From positions 1 to 37,326 of the forward strand of contig NZ_JAQBOF010000026.1 of NCBI RefSeq assembly GCF_028288185.1: 37,326 nt of DNA. Direction: 5' to 3'. Origin of the DNA: Mucilaginibacter sp. Lineage in GTDB: Bacteria > Bacteroidota > Bacteroidia > Sphingobacteriales > Sphingobacteriaceae. The position numbers were made by a program, and so were the translations under genes. Positions 6,258-14,980 of this stretch are shown here, in pieces (the stretch's first letter is position 1; the number at the start of each line of letters is the position of its first letter). The notes under the pieces were generated by a model that made no database searches, was not told where the DNA came from, and saw nothing but the letters and a program-made list of their open reading frames with translations.

Positions 6258-6725
6258 ATGAAAAAATTAATAATGACCGCAGTGATCGCTACAATGATTA
6301 GTGTAACTGCATTTGCCGATGGTGGCAAAAAAACAATCGCAACTGGCGAAGAGAGCATAACATATACAGTACTTGCTCAATTTAAATCTGATTTTTCAAC
6401 TGCAAGTAATGTAGCCTGGACAGTAACATCAAATTGCCAGAAAGCTACTTTTACTGAAAACAACATTAGCTATACCGCTTTTTATGATTTGAACAACGAA
6501 TATTGGGGTGTATCACAAGATGTTGCTTACACTACTCTGTCAGAATCTATTAAAAACAAAATAGCTAAAAACTACAAAAGCTATGAGGTTAAGGATGTAA
6601 CCAAATTCGAATCGAAAGATGGCGAAGAGCCGGTTGTATATTTTGTTAGCCTTAAAAAGGCTGATGACAAAATTGTTTTGACAATAGCACCCGACAACGA
6701 AATTATGAACGTTGAAAAGAACTAA
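6258..6725 (+). CDS. Secreted PepSY-like (beta-lactamase-inhibitor-like) protein
   Basis: This 155-residue protein has a signal peptide (MKKLIMTAVIATMISVTAFA, cleavage after AFA) and so is exported to the periplasm. The mature part contains the arrangement common in small Bacteroidota PepSY-like/BLIP-like proteins: FKSDFSTASNVAWTV, then ATFTENNISYTAFYDLNNEYWG, then the helix LSESIKNKIAKNYKSYEVKDVTKFE, then VVYFVSLKKADDKIVLTIAPDNEI. Proteins of this class are thought to form paired small alpha/beta domains; no enzymatic role is established. It has its own promoter and a strong terminator (6748-6780), so it is transcribed alone and probably well. The ATG at 6258 was chosen over an earlier start because it gives a clean signal peptide. 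Confidence 0.8.
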   Translation: MKKLIMTAVIATMISVTAFADGGKKTIATGEESITYTVLAQFKSDFSTASNVAWTVTSNCQKATFTENNISYTAFYDLNNEYWGVSQDVAYTTLSESIKNKIAKNYKSYEVKDVTKFESKDGEEPVVYFVSLKKADDKIVLTIAPDNEIMNVEKN

Positions 6726-6747
6726 TTAAGTAAACACGCAAAAAATC

Positions 6748-6780
6748 AAGCCTTTATGTTTAACACATAAGGGCTTTTTT
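6748..6780 (+). terminator. Rho-independent terminator after the PepSY-like gene
   Basis: A 12-bp stem AAGCCTTTATGT / ACATAAGGGCTT with one G-T pair and a 5-base loop is followed by a T run. It lies 22 bases after the stop codon. Confidence 0.85.
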
Positions 6781-6842
6781 ATTTTCGGCTAAATAAATTA
6801 TGTAATGTCTATGTAAATACTGGATTATTTTTATTTTACCTA

Positions 6843-6872
6843 TTGTTATTTAAAACAATCGCTGTAACTTTA
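6843..6872 (+). promoter_or_regulatory. Probable promoter of the peroxiredoxin gene
   Basis: TTG at 6843-6845, a 19-bp gap, then TAACTTTA at 6865-6872 is close to the TTTG-N19-TAnnTTTG pattern of Bacteroidota promoters. It lies 31 bases before the ATG at 6903. Confidence 0.5.
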
Positions 6873-6902
6873 AAAATAAATTCAATTTAAAACAGATATA
6901 TC

Positions 6903-7538
6903 ATGAGTTTAAGATTAGGCGATAAAGCCCCGGATTTTACAGCTGACTCCTCAGTAGGAGAGATCAATCTTTATGAATACCTTGGCGATGGCTGGGGCGT
7001 TTTATTTTCGCACCCTGCAGATTATACCCCGGTATGTACTACCGAGCTTGGCCGCACCGCTGCATTACAAGACGAGTTTGCCAAACGTAATGTTAAAGTA
7101 TTAGCACTAAGTGTTGACTCTGCCGATTCGCACCGTAGCTGGATCAAAGATATCAATGAAACACAGGGAGTTGATGTACAGTTCCCGATCATTGCAGACG
7201 AGGACCGTAAAATTGCTGAGGCTTATGATATGATCCATCCAAACGCGTCTGTAAACGCTACGGTACGTTCATTATTCATCATCGGCCCTGATAAAACTAT
7301 CAAGTTAATCATCACTTACCCGGCATCAACCGGAAGGAATTTTGTAGAGATATTACGTGTAATTGACTCATTGCAACTTACTGCATACCATAGTGTTGCC
7401 ACACCTGCCGACTGGAAAGATGGCGAGGACGTAGTAGTTGTTCCTGCTATTAAAACAGAAGATATCCCGGCAAAATTTCCTAAGGGCTTCAGAGAGGTTA
7501 AACCATACTTACGCTTAACTCCACAACCGAATAAATAA
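6903..7538 (+). CDS. 1-Cys peroxiredoxin (Prx6 class)
   Basis: This 211-residue cytosolic peroxidase reduces H2O2, peroxynitrite or organic hydroperoxides. The peroxidatic cysteine is Cys45 in SHPADYTPVCTTELGR, with the conserved Pro, Thr and later Arg (NATVRSLFIIGPD). The long C-terminal extension with TPADWKDGEDVVVVP and FPKGFREVKPYLR is diagnostic of Prx6-type proteins, and the length fits. No other Cys is visible in the resolving position, so regeneration must use an external thiol. It lies between two terminator-bounded units with its own likely promoter. Function is well supported; the physiological reductant is unknown. Confidence 0.95.
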   Translation: MSLRLGDKAPDFTADSSVGEINLYEYLGDGWGVLFSHPADYTPVCTTELGRTAALQDEFAKRNVKVLALSVDSADSHRSWIKDINETQGVDVQFPIIADEDRKIAEAYDMIHPNASVNATVRSLFIIGPDKTIKLIITYPASTGRNFVEILRVIDSLQLTAYHSVATPADWKDGEDVVVVPAIKTEDIPAKFPKGFREVKPYLRLTPQPNK

Positions 7539-7543
7539 TTTTA

Positions 7544-7573
7544 TTTGGATAAGTAAATAATTTTATATATTTG
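7544..7573 (+). promoter_or_regulatory. Promoter of the cold-shock gene
   Basis: TTTG at 7544-7547 and TATATTTG at 7566-7573 form a good Bacteroidota promoter pair with an 18-bp gap. The implied 5' leader is about 95-100 bases, long for this window and in line with the long leaders of cspA-type mRNAs. Confidence 0.6.
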
Positions 7574-7676
7574 GAAAAGGGAGTGTATTTATTCCGCTGA
7601 CTATTAATACCATTTGTACTCAGTTTGGCATAAATCGATATTCTTAAAAACAAATTATTAATACTATTATATTATT

Positions 7677-7874
7677 ATGAAAACTGGAAAAGTAAAATGG
7701 TTTAACACACAAAAAGGTTACGGCTTTATTGTTACCGAAGACGGTAAAGATCTTTTTGTACACTTTAAGGATGTGCAGGGCGGCGTAAACGCTATTAAAG
7801 ATAATGATAGCGTTGAATATGAAGTGGAAGATGGCAGAAAAGGCTTACAGGCAGTAAATGTAAAAAAAGTATAA
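7677..7874 (+). CDS. Cold-shock domain protein (CspA family)
   Basis: This 65-residue single cold-shock domain binds single-stranded RNA and DNA and melts RNA secondary structure. RNP1 is KGYGFI at residues 13-18 and RNP2 is LFVHF at residues 26-30, preceded by the canonical GKVKWFN start. The length is exactly that of a stand-alone Csp. It is monocistronic: its own promoter about 110 bases upstream leaves a long leader, and a terminator follows 24 bases after the stop. The long untranslated leader may act as an RNA thermosensor as in other cspA genes, an inference from the architecture. Confidence 0.95.
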   Translation: MKTGKVKWFNTQKGYGFIVTEDGKDLFVHFKDVQGGVNAIKDNDSVEYEVEDGRKGLQAVNVKKV

Positions 7875-7897
7875 TTTACTTACCCCGGAACTAAAAG

Positions 7898-7925
7898 ACC
7901 TCTGTAAACCCAGGGGTTTTTTTTT
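7898..7925 (+). terminator. Rho-independent terminator after the cold-shock gene
   Basis: ACCTCTG / CAGGGGT pairing (one G-T) with a short loop is followed by nine or more T. It lies directly after the csp stop codon. Confidence 0.8.
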
Positions 7926-7990
7926 GTCAAAAAAATTTCAATGATCTGCCTATTTCACCTACATTAGGCCAACCAATTATTTTATCAATT

Positions 7991-9241
7991 ATGACTGATG
8001 CCTTATCGGCCAAAGCCACCCGGAATGTTGTTTTTTTAGTAATAGTAGCCGCTTTAGGCTATTTTGTTGATATATATGACCTTGTGCTATTCTCGATAGT
8101 GCGGGTTAAAAGTTTACATGACATCGGCGTGTCCGAGGCTGATATCCGTTTAAAAGGCGTTTATGTTATCAATATGCAAATGTTTGGCCTGCTGTTGGGC
8201 GGCATAATGTGGGGCATAATAGGCGATAAATACGGGCGCATAAAAGTATTGTTCGGGTCGATATTCCTATACTCGGTAGCCAATTTTGTTAACGGCATGG
8301 TGCATGATCTGAATAGCTACGCCATCATTCGTTTGATAGCAGGCATAGGCCTGGCCGGCGAACTTGGCGCGGGCATTACACTTGTTAGCGAAACCTTAAG
8401 CAAAGAGCGTAGGGGGTATGGCACCACCATTGTGGCCATGATAGGCCTTTTAGGCGCTGTAGCCGCGGCTTATGTAGGTAAGTATGATTGGCGTACCGCT
8501 TACTATGTTGGCGGTGGCCTGGGCATTGTATTACTGTTATTGCGGATGGGCACATTCGAGTCGGGTATGTTTAAAAACATTGCCGATACCGGGGTATCAA
8601 AAGGCAACATCCTGATGCTGTTTAACAACCGTAAACGTTTTTTAAAATACCTGTATTGTATATTAATTGGCGCGCCGCTATGGTATGTGGTAGGCGTACT
8701 GGTAACACAATCGCCAGAGTTTGGTAAGGCTTTGGGCGCCAAAGCGCCGCTTAGCGCGGGCACTGGTATTTTATATACCTACATTGGCATATCTGTAGGT
8801 GGGATATTTGCCGGAGTGCTGGCACAATTGACCAAATCAAGAAAACTCACTATGCTGATATTTTTATTGTTATCAGTAATTAGCGCGATTTGTTATTTAA
8901 GCGCTAAAGATATAACCACCTCGCAATTTATATGGCTATGTTTCTTTATGGGTTTCGCGGTTGGGTATTGGGCCACGTTTGTTACCATCGCGTCCGAGCA
9001 GTTTGGTACCAACATACGGTCTACCGTTACTACCACCGTACCCAATTTTGTACGCGGATCATTAATACCGGTAAACGCACTGTTTAATATGTTTGTGCTA
9101 CATTATGGCATGATACAAAGCGGCTATATAGTGATGTTCATACTTACGGCCATTGCATTATTCGCGCTGAGCCAGTTGAAAGAAAGCTTTAGCAAGGACC
9201 TGGATTATATTGAGGATGATGGGGTGAATATGACGACATAG
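7991..9241 (+). CDS. MFS transporter
   Basis: This 416-residue inner-membrane carrier has about 12 predicted transmembrane segments. It shows the loop 2-3 signature of the major facilitator superfamily (GDKYGRIKVLFG), a repeat-half RLIAGIGLAGELGAGITLVSE segment matching the RxxxGxGxGG motif of helix 4, and a loop ETLSKERRGYG after it. The G-E-L-G-A-G pattern and a short central loop recall metabolite:H+ symporters of the sugar/aromatic acid type, but the substrate cannot be deduced. The large central cytoplasmic loop is short (GTFESGMFKNIADTG). It stands between the csp terminator and hemF; no co-transcribed enzyme hints at the cargo. Confidence 0.85.
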   Translation: MTDALSAKATRNVVFLVIVAALGYFVDIYDLVLFSIVRVKSLHDIGVSEADIRLKGVYVINMQMFGLLLGGIMWGIIGDKYGRIKVLFGSIFLYSVANFVNGMVHDLNSYAIIRLIAGIGLAGELGAGITLVSETLSKERRGYGTTIVAMIGLLGAVAAAYVGKYDWRTAYYVGGGLGIVLLLLRMGTFESGMFKNIADTGVSKGNILMLFNNRKRFLKYLYCILIGAPLWYVVGVLVTQSPEFGKALGAKAPLSAGTGILYTYIGISVGGIFAGVLAQLTKSRKLTMLIFLLLSVISAICYLSAKDITTSQFIWLCFFMGFAVGYWATFVTIASEQFGTNIRSTVTTTVPNFVRGSLIPVNALFNMFVLHYGMIQSGYIVMFILTAIALFALSQLKESFSKDLDYIEDDGVNMTT

Positions 9242-9251
9242 GACACGCAAT

Positions 9252-9283
9252 AGATTTGACAATTTTTAAAAGTTGTCAAATCT
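9252..9283 (+). terminator. Hairpin between the MFS gene and hemF
   Basis: AGATTTGACAATTTTT followed at once by AAAAGTTGTCAAATCT forms a near-perfect palindrome of 32 bases with one G-T pair. It begins 11 bases after the transporter stop. No long T run follows, so it could be a weak bidirectional terminator or a protein-binding site. Confidence 0.5.
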
Positions 9284-9322
9284 AAGACTCATCTTTAAAT
9301 CCAAAATCGCATTTTTGCGCCA

Positions 9323-10237
9323 ATGATTAACAAAGAACAAATAGCCGCCGATTACCAGGTTATCCAGGACGAAATATGCCGGGCATTAGAAGCTGTAGAT
9401 GGTAAAGCCAAATTTGAAGAAGAAAAGTGGGAGCGGGAAGGCGGCGGTGGCGGCCGCACACGTGTTATACAAAACGGTAATATATTCGAAAAAGGTGGTG
9501 TGAATTTCTCGGCTGTTGAAGGCGAATTACCCGAGGCCCTTAAAAAAGGGCTGAAGATAGATAGCGATGATTTCTTTGCTACCGGTGTTTCTATCGTGAT
9601 CCATCCTAACCATCCACTGGTACCCATCATCCACATGAACATCCGCTATTTTGAAATGCCATCATCATTTGGCGAGGGCAAAGAACCTGTACGCTGGTTT
9701 GGCGGGGGCATAGACCTTACGCCACATTATATTGTTGATGATGATGCCAAATACTTCCACACTAGTTTAAAAGCGGTTTGCGACCAGTTTAATGCCGATT
9801 TTTATACCCGTTTTAAAAAATGGGCCGATGATTATTTTTTCATCAAACACCGTAACGAAACCCGTGGTATTGGCGGGATTTTTTATGATCGTTTAACGGC
9901 ATCTGAAGATATGAGTTGGGATGATATATTTGCTTTCTCTAAAGCGCTGGGTCGGTCGTTTATCCCAATCTATACCGAGTTGGTAAATCGTCATAAACAA
10001 GAAACTTTTACCGCCGATCAGCAGCAATGGCAATACCAGCGCCGTAGCCGCTACGCCGAGTTTAACCTGGTTTATGATGCCGGTACCAAATTCGGGCTGG
10101 AAACCAATGGCCGTATAGAATCTATATTGATGAGTCTGCCGCCGACAGCAAAATGGCTATACAATTACCAGGCACAACCGGGCAGCGAAGAGGAGCGGAC
10201 GTTATCGTTATTAAAAAAAGATATTAACTGGGTCTAG
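9323..10237 (+). CDS. hemF: Oxygen-dependent coproporphyrinogen III oxidase
   Basis: HemF performs the O2-dependent double decarboxylation of coproporphyrinogen III to protoporphyrinogen IX in heme synthesis. The 304-residue length matches the family. Visible blocks are GGGGGRTRVIQNG, FEKGGVNFSAVEGE, the WFGGGIDLTPHYI metal/substrate region, KHRNETRGIGGIFYD and the C-terminal RRSRYAEFNLVYDAGTKFGL with NGRIESILMSLPP. The protein is cytosolic and acts as a dimer in the family. A CATTTTTG box (9310-9317) very close to the ATG could be a -7 element giving a near-leaderless transcript. A small secreted protein gene follows after only 2 bases. Its presence indicates aerobic heme synthesis. Confidence 0.97.
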   Translation: MINKEQIAADYQVIQDEICRALEAVDGKAKFEEEKWEREGGGGGRTRVIQNGNIFEKGGVNFSAVEGELPEALKKGLKIDSDDFFATGVSIVIHPNHPLVPIIHMNIRYFEMPSSFGEGKEPVRWFGGGIDLTPHYIVDDDAKYFHTSLKAVCDQFNADFYTRFKKWADDYFFIKHRNETRGIGGIFYDRLTASEDMSWDDIFAFSKALGRSFIPIYTELVNRHKQETFTADQQQWQYQRRSRYAEFNLVYDAGTKFGLETNGRIESILMSLPPTAKWLYNYQAQPGSEEERTLSLLKKDINWV

Positions 10238-10239
10238 GT

Positions 10240-10635
10240 ATGCAAAAGCTGCTGTTTTCGTTGTTTTTATTAATGACTTTTTCTTCAGATAAAGAAGTGA
10301 AAACGTTTAAAGGTACCTGGGAATATCGTGGCGGCAAATTCAATAACAAACTATCGGCAGCGCCAAAAGACTATACCCAACAAAGAAAATATACCGATAA
10401 AACCTTCGATGCTTTCCTACTGGAAAAAGGTGAAAAAGCTATGAAGTATGAAAGCGGAAATTATACGCTAAAAGGGGATAGTTGTATAGAAACTCAAACA
10501 TATAGCATGCAGGCATCTAAATTGCTTAATATTGCTGTACACTATCAATACGCTATCCGAAATGACACGCTTATTTTAAACGGGAAATTACCGAGCGGAG
10601 CGGTGATTGAGGATTATTGGAAGAGGGTGAAGTAA
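10240..10635 (+). CDS. Small secreted protein, lipocalin-like DUF4488-type (tentative)
   Basis: This 131-residue protein starts with a short hydrophobic leader (MQKLLFSLFLLMTFS), so it is probably exported. The body shows a beta-rich pattern: FKGTWEYRGGKFN near residue 25, then the YTDKTFDAFLLE strand, then YESGNYTLKGDSCIETQTYS, then the HYQYAIRNDTLILNG and EDYWKRVK strands. G-T-W followed by a G-x-Y-x-L-x-G-D turn recalls the lipocalin-like DUF4488 group, but this is a weak call. It begins 2 bases after the hemF stop and is surely co-transcribed with hemF. No role in heme synthesis is known to me. Confidence 0.65.
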   Translation: MQKLLFSLFLLMTFSSDKEVKTFKGTWEYRGGKFNNKLSAAPKDYTQQRKYTDKTFDAFLLEKGEKAMKYESGNYTLKGDSCIETQTYSMQASKLLNIAVHYQYAIRNDTLILNGKLPSGAVIEDYWKRVK

Positions 10636-10655
10636 AATTATTATTAATTTAAAAA

Positions 10656-11096
10656 ATGAGAACTAAAAACTACCTTATCACGACAATTATTGGATTGATT
10701 TTTTTCATCAGTTCATGCGCAACCTACTATATCCCTGTTGATAGTTTTAAGCAACAATTGCAAACAATAGACACTTCGCAATATAGATTGGTCACTACAA
10801 AAGGGCCATTTGGCGATGTAGTTAAGTACAAAACTTATCCAATTGATATCATTAAATGTGTTGATAAAAATGGGGGTCGGTTTGCATTAACAAACAGCCC
10901 AGCATTAGAGATCCGTTTTACAGATAATAAGAATAAGAGAACTACCTTTTATTTTGATCGGATCTTCGTCAATGGAAACGTTATCACTGGTTCTCAATCT
11001 AGATTTATATCTTCTATTAGAGCCACCATTTTGTTAGATAACGTTAAGACCATCGAGATACAAGACGGAAGAAAAAAATATCGTTACATTCAATAA
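10656..11096 (+). CDS. Small lipoprotein of unknown function
   Basis: This 146-residue exported lipoprotein has an N-terminal membrane segment and a lipobox ending SSC with Cys at residue 21. After the anchor come YYIPVDSFKQQLQTID, a strand pair around KGPFGDVVKYKTYPIDIIKCVDKNGG, and a C-terminal part rich in basic and aromatic residues (GRKKYRYIQ). I do not recognise the family; the size and hydrophobic alternation suggest a small beta domain. It lies 20 bases after the preceding secreted protein on the same strand, so the two may be co-transcribed with hemF. It faces the GH26 gene convergently with only 15 bases between stops. Confidence 0.7.
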   Translation: MRTKNYLITTIIGLIFFISSCATYYIPVDSFKQQLQTIDTSQYRLVTTKGPFGDVVKYKTYPIDIIKCVDKNGGRFALTNSPALEIRFTDNKNKRTTFYFDRIFVNGNVITGSQSRFISSIRATILLDNVKTIEIQDGRKKYRYIQ

Positions 11097-11111
11097 AAAG
11101 AGTAATTGCTT

Positions 11112-12155
11112 TTACCTTATCTTATCCAAAGTTATTGCCGAATTATCGTTCATTAATTCTTTAAAATGCACATTATCAACTATGGCTACTTTGGCGTTTG
11201 TCCAGCTATGCCATTGTAAAAAGTATGGCGCTTTACCCTTGTAGGTATTCAGTACTTCCATTTCGTCAAACTTTCCATAGGATTGCTGATGAGGGCCTAC
11301 TTCTCCATCAGTAACTAGCTTACCGAGCTTTAGCAATGCCGGGTAATCATCAAAGGCGGGCACTTTTGGATAGTTATCCAACGCCACTATATCAACATAT
11401 TTGTCGCCCGGATAAAAAACGGCAGGAGCAGGGTAGGAATTGCCTGCGATATTTGGTGCATATACCCAAATCAGGTTATTAAGTCCATAATCTTTTGTAA
11501 ACACATTGTACATATCTATCCAAAGCGCAGCATAATCTTTTATATTGGTCGGATTTTTTGCATCATTAATGCCCCACCAAAACCAGTTGCCATTCATCTC
11601 GTGGAATGGCCGCCATATCACCATTACACCGGCATCTTTTAATTGTTTCAGCGCTTTTGCTATGTTATTTAATTCGGCACGATAGCTGGCTTTCTCTTTC
11701 GAGTCGGGCGCATCCTTCAATAATTTTTTAAGGTCAATAGCGTCCTTGTTAGCAATTGCATCCCATCGCACATCATAGCCATCTTTAAAGGGGCAGTCGG
11801 CATGCCAGCTAATGGTTACCAATCCGCCTTGCTGCCAATGTTTTATGGCATATTCATTTTCTTTTTGCAGATCAGCGTTAGCGAACCAGCCATACTCTAA
11901 GCCTATCAACGCAGGGTACTTACCGGTAGAATCATACAGCCGCTGAAAATTCTTTTTATACTCCAACGAAACATCGGGCGATTGGCTGCATTGCTGCCCC
12001 ACAATTACCTGTTTATTATTAACAATGGTTTTAAAGTAGGATAGGATGCCTTTTTTGCTTCTGTCGGTAAGCTTGGGGATAGGTGTTTGGGCCATTCCGT
12101 GTAAACAGGCCGTCAACAAAAAAGGAATAAGTATAGCGTAAAAACTGATTTTCAT
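11112..12155 (-). CDS. Glycoside hydrolase family 26, probable beta-mannanase
   Basis: GH26 enzymes hydrolyse beta-1,4-mannan with retention. The 347-residue protein carries the acid/base glutamate Glu186 in IWRPFHEMNGNWFWWG and the likely nucleophile Glu285 in TDGEVGP, both at the ends of barrel strands. Other family markers are LIGLEYGWFA, VTISWHADCPF, WVYAPN and ALDNYP near the C-terminal end. The N-terminus has a signal peptide; LLTAC with Cys17 may be a lipobox, so it may be a lipoprotein or simply cleaved after MAQ (residue 23). I start at the ATG at 12155, since the longer frame begins at a TTG. It stands alone, with no SusC/SusD pair nearby, so it is not part of a visible polysaccharide utilisation locus. 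Confidence 0.9.
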   Translation of the reverse strand: MKISFYAILIPFLLTACLHGMAQTPIPKLTDRSKKGILSYFKTIVNNKQVIVGQQCSQSPDVSLEYKKNFQRLYDSTGKYPALIGLEYGWFANADLQKENEYAIKHWQQGGLVTISWHADCPFKDGYDVRWDAIANKDAIDLKKLLKDAPDSKEKASYRAELNNIAKALKQLKDAGVMVIWRPFHEMNGNWFWWGINDAKNPTNIKDYAALWIDMYNVFTKDYGLNNLIWVYAPNIAGNSYPAPAVFYPGDKYVDIVALDNYPKVPAFDDYPALLKLGKLVTDGEVGPHQQSYGKFDEMEVLNTYKGKAPYFLQWHSWTNAKVAIVDNVHFKELMNDNSAITLDKIR

Positions 12156-12342
12156 AGGGTACAAATTGTTAGATCAAGGTACGAAATTAATCAGCCCAAT
12201 ATTAGGATAAAACCGTATTAATGTGGACTAATAACCGTATGTGGAAAAAAAGCTAAAATGGCTATGCTTAACATGCGCTTTTTATAACCATTTTATTGGT
12301 AAAAAAGGGCTATTAAATCAACTAAATTCTTAACTTCGCAGG

Positions 12343-12368
12343 TCGTATAAAAAACCTGTTTTATACGA
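12343..12368. promoter_or_regulatory. Perfect inverted repeat in the gyrA leader
   Basis: TCGTATAAAA (12343-12352), six bases AACCTG, then TTTTATACGA (12359-12368) is a perfect 10-bp inverted repeat 35 bases before the gyrA ATG. A TAnnTTtG-like box (TAACTTCG, 12331-12338) lies just upstream, so the repeat is near the expected transcript start. It could be an operator or a 5' stem-loop. Confidence 0.55.
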
Positions 12369-12403
12369 TCAATTATAAAGCAAATATCTACAAATAAATT
12401 AAA

Positions 12404-14977
12404 ATGGCTGAAGGTACAGAGAACGATAACCCGAACAAAGAAGACAGAATAATTTCTATAAATATTGATGAAGAAATGCGATCGGCTTACATTGATTATT
12501 CAATGTCTGTTATCGTATCACGTGCCCTGCCTGATGTGCGTGACGGTTTAAAACCCGTACATAGGCGCGTGCTTTTTGGCATGCTCGATCTGGGTTTAAA
12601 TAATAACAAACCCTATAAAAAATCGGCCCGTATTGTGGGTGAGGTAATGGGTAAATATCACCCGCATGGTGACGCTTCTGTATACGATACTATGGTACGT
12701 ATGGCGCAGGAGTGGAGCTTACGCTATCCGTTGGTTGAGGGCCAGGGTAACTATGGCTCAATTGATGGTGATAACCCTGCGGCAATGCGTTATACCGAGG
12801 CTAGATTAGAAAAGATAGCCGAGGAAATGCTGGCCGATATCAATAAAGATACTATTGATTTCCAATTAAACTTTGACGACTCGTTACAAGAGCCGACGGT
12901 ATTGCCTGCAAAATTCCCTAATTTGTTGGTTAACGGTGCATCGGGTATAGCGGTAGGTATGGCTACTAACATGGCGCCGCATAACTTATCAGAGGTTATT
13001 GATGCTACTATGGCGTTGATTGATAACCGCGATATTGAGGTTGCCGAGTTAATGAAACATGTTAAGGGCCCCGATTTCCCTACAGGTGGTATTATCTATG
13101 GTTTTGAAGGCCCGCGTGAGGCATTAGAAACCGGCCGTGGCCGTGTAGTGCTACGTGCCCGTGCCGAAATTGAAATGCATGGCAATGACCGCGAACGTAT
13201 TATCGTTACCGAAATACCTTACCAGGTAAATAAAGGTTTGATGATAGAACGTACCGCCGACCTGGTTAATGATAAAAAACTGGAAGGTATATCAGCCATC
13301 CGTGACGAATCTAACCGTGAAGGTATCCGTATAGTTTATGAGATAAAACGCGAAGCTAATGCAGCTATCGTATTAAATAACTTGTTTAAATACACGGCTT
13401 TACAAACGTCTTTCAGCGTAAACAATATCGCGTTGGTACATGGCCGCCCAATGATGTTGAACCTGCGTGACCTGATACATCATTTTGTTGAGCACAGGCA
13501 TGAGGTTGTTGTTCGCCGTACCAAATTTGAACTGTCCGAAGCACAAAAGCGCGCACACGTTTTAGAAGGTTTATTGATCGCCTTAGATCACCTGGACGAA
13601 GTAATTAAGCTGATACGCGGTTCGCAAACTCCTGATGAAGCTCGCGAAGGCTTAATGAGCCAGTTTGGTTTGAGTGATATACAGGCACGTGCCATACTGG
13701 ATATGACCCTAAGAAGGTTAACCGGATTGGAACGCGACAAGATCAAAGACGAATACGAGGGTTTGATGAAACTGATAGAATACTTAAACTCCATCTTAGC
13801 GGATGAAGGTCTAAGGATGCAGATCATTAAAGACGAATTATTAGAGATAAAAGAAAAATATGGTGATGAGCGTAAAACAGAAATGGTACACTCATCAGCA
13901 GAAATGCAAACCGAAGACTTTATTGAGGATGAGGATGTTGTAATCACTATTTCTCGCGAAGGATACATTAAACGTACCCCACTTACAGAGTACCGCAGGC
14001 AGGGCAGGGGTGGTAAAGGATCAATTGGCAGCAATAGCCGTGATGCAGATTTTATTGAGCATTTGCTGATAGCATCTAATCACAACTACATGTTATTCTT
14101 TACAGAATCTGGTCAATGTTTTTGGTTACGTGTGTTTGAGATTCCGGAAGGATCACGCACATCTAAGGGCCGCGCTATCCAGAATATCATAAATATCCCT
14201 AAAGAGGAAAACATAAAAGCTTATATCAAGGTTATTAACCTGAAGGATAAAGAATACCTGGAGAATAACTTTATAATAATGTGTACCAAAAAAGGTGTGA
14301 TTAAGAAAACTTCGTTAGAAGCTTACTCTCGTCCGCGTGCAAATGGTATCAATGCTATAAATGTTAATGAAGGTGACTCATTATTAGAAGCAAGCTTAAC
14401 CAGCGGCACCAGCGAAATTGTAATGGCCTTAAAATCAGGTCGTGCAATACGTTTTAATGAAGCTACTGTAAGGCCAATGGGTCGTACGGCAACCGGTGTA
14501 AGGGGCATAAGCTTAGCTAATGATAATGACGAAGTTGTTGGTATGATAAGTATTGACAACCCGGAAACTACGGTGTTGGTAGTATCAGAGAAAGGTTACG
14601 GTAAACGTACCGATATTGATGACTACCGTGTAACCAATCGTGGTGGTAAAGGTGTTAAAACGCTTAACATTACTGACAAAACAGGCAATTTAGTAGCTAT
14701 TAAAGGCGTTACAGACAATGAAGACCTGATGATTATTAACAAATCAGGTATAATTATTCGGATCGCTATAAGTGAATTAAGAACAATGGGCCGTGCAACG
14801 CAAGGAGTGAGGCTTATCAATCTAAAAGGTAATGACGAAATTGCGTCAGTAGCTAAAATTGAACATGATGATGAGGAAGAGGAAACAGAAACTGACGATG
14901 CTGTAGAAAATCCGGATGGAGATACAGCGGCTGATTCTGATACCGAACCAACATCACCAACTGACATAACTGAATAA
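12404..14977 (+). CDS. gyrA: DNA gyrase subunit A
   Basis: GyrA is the breakage-reunion subunit of gyrase, which introduces negative supercoils. The 857-residue protein has the catalytic Tyr130 in [10 protein letters not shown], the DNA gate block [20 protein letters not shown], the coiled-coil region around 440-490 and six-bladed C-terminal repeats. The GyrA box is QGRGGKG at 533-539, which identifies gyrase rather than topoisomerase IV. The position equivalent to E. coli Ser83 is Ala91, followed by Ser92; Asp95 matches Asp87. A highly acidic tail (from about residue 822, [11 protein letters not shown]) closes the protein, as in several GyrA proteins where the tail modulates activity. Two secreted TPR genes follow within 3-10 bases. 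Confidence 0.98.
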   Translation: MAEGTENDNPNKEDRIISINIDEEMRSAYIDYSMSVIVSRALPDVRDGLKPVHRRVLFGMLDLGLNNNKPYKKSARIVGEVMGKYHPHGDASVYDTMVRMAQEWSLRYPLVEGQGNYGSIDGDNPAAMRYTEARLEKIAEEMLADINKDTIDFQLNFDDSLQEPTVLPAKFPNLLVNGASGIAVGMATNMAPHNLSEVIDATMALIDNRDIEVAELMKHVKGPDFPTGGIIYGFEGPREALETGRGRVVLRARAEIEMHGNDRERIIVTEIPYQVNKGLMIERTADLVNDKKLEGISAIRDESNREGIRIVYEIKREANAAIVLNNLFKYTALQTSFSVNNIALVHGRPMMLNLRDLIHHFVEHRHEVVVRRTKFELSEAQKRAHVLEGLLIALDHLDEVIKLIRGSQTPDEAREGLMSQFGLSDIQARAILDMTLRRLTGLERDKIKDEYEGLMKLIEYLNSILADEGLRMQIIKDELLEIKEKYGDERKTEMVHSSAEMQTEDFIEDEDVVITISREGYIKRTPLTEYRRQGRGGKGSIGSNSRDADFIEHLLIASNHNYMLFFTESGQCFWLRVFEIPEGSRTSKGRAIQNIINIPKEENIKAYIKVINLKDKEYLENNFIIMCTKKGVIKKTSLEAYSRPRANGINAINVNEGDSLLEASLTSGTSEIVMALKSGRAIRFNEATVRPMGRTATGVRGISLANDNDEVVGMISIDNPETTVLVVSEKGYGKRTDIDDYRVTNRGGKGVKTLNITDKTGNLVAIKGVTDNEDLMIINKSGIIIRIAISELRTMGRATQGVRLINLKGNDEIASVAKIEHDDEEEETETDDAVENPDGDTAADSDTEPTSPTDITE

Positions 14978-14980
14978 AAA

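Noticed and set aside
9352..9642. Minus-strand open frame of 96 codons inside hemF
   Set aside because: It lies wholly within hemF, is low-complexity (Pro/Ser-rich) and reflects codon bias of the opposite strand.
11112..12155. Polysaccharide utilisation locus around the GH26 enzyme
   Set aside because: No SusC/SusD pair, regulator or other glycoside hydrolase lies near; the only TonB receptor in the window belongs to the cobalamin unit.
13588..14034. Minus-strand open frame of 148 codons inside gyrA, and others at 14323-14967
   Set aside because: They are shadows of gyrA with Ser/Leu/Ile-rich composition and no recognisable domain.
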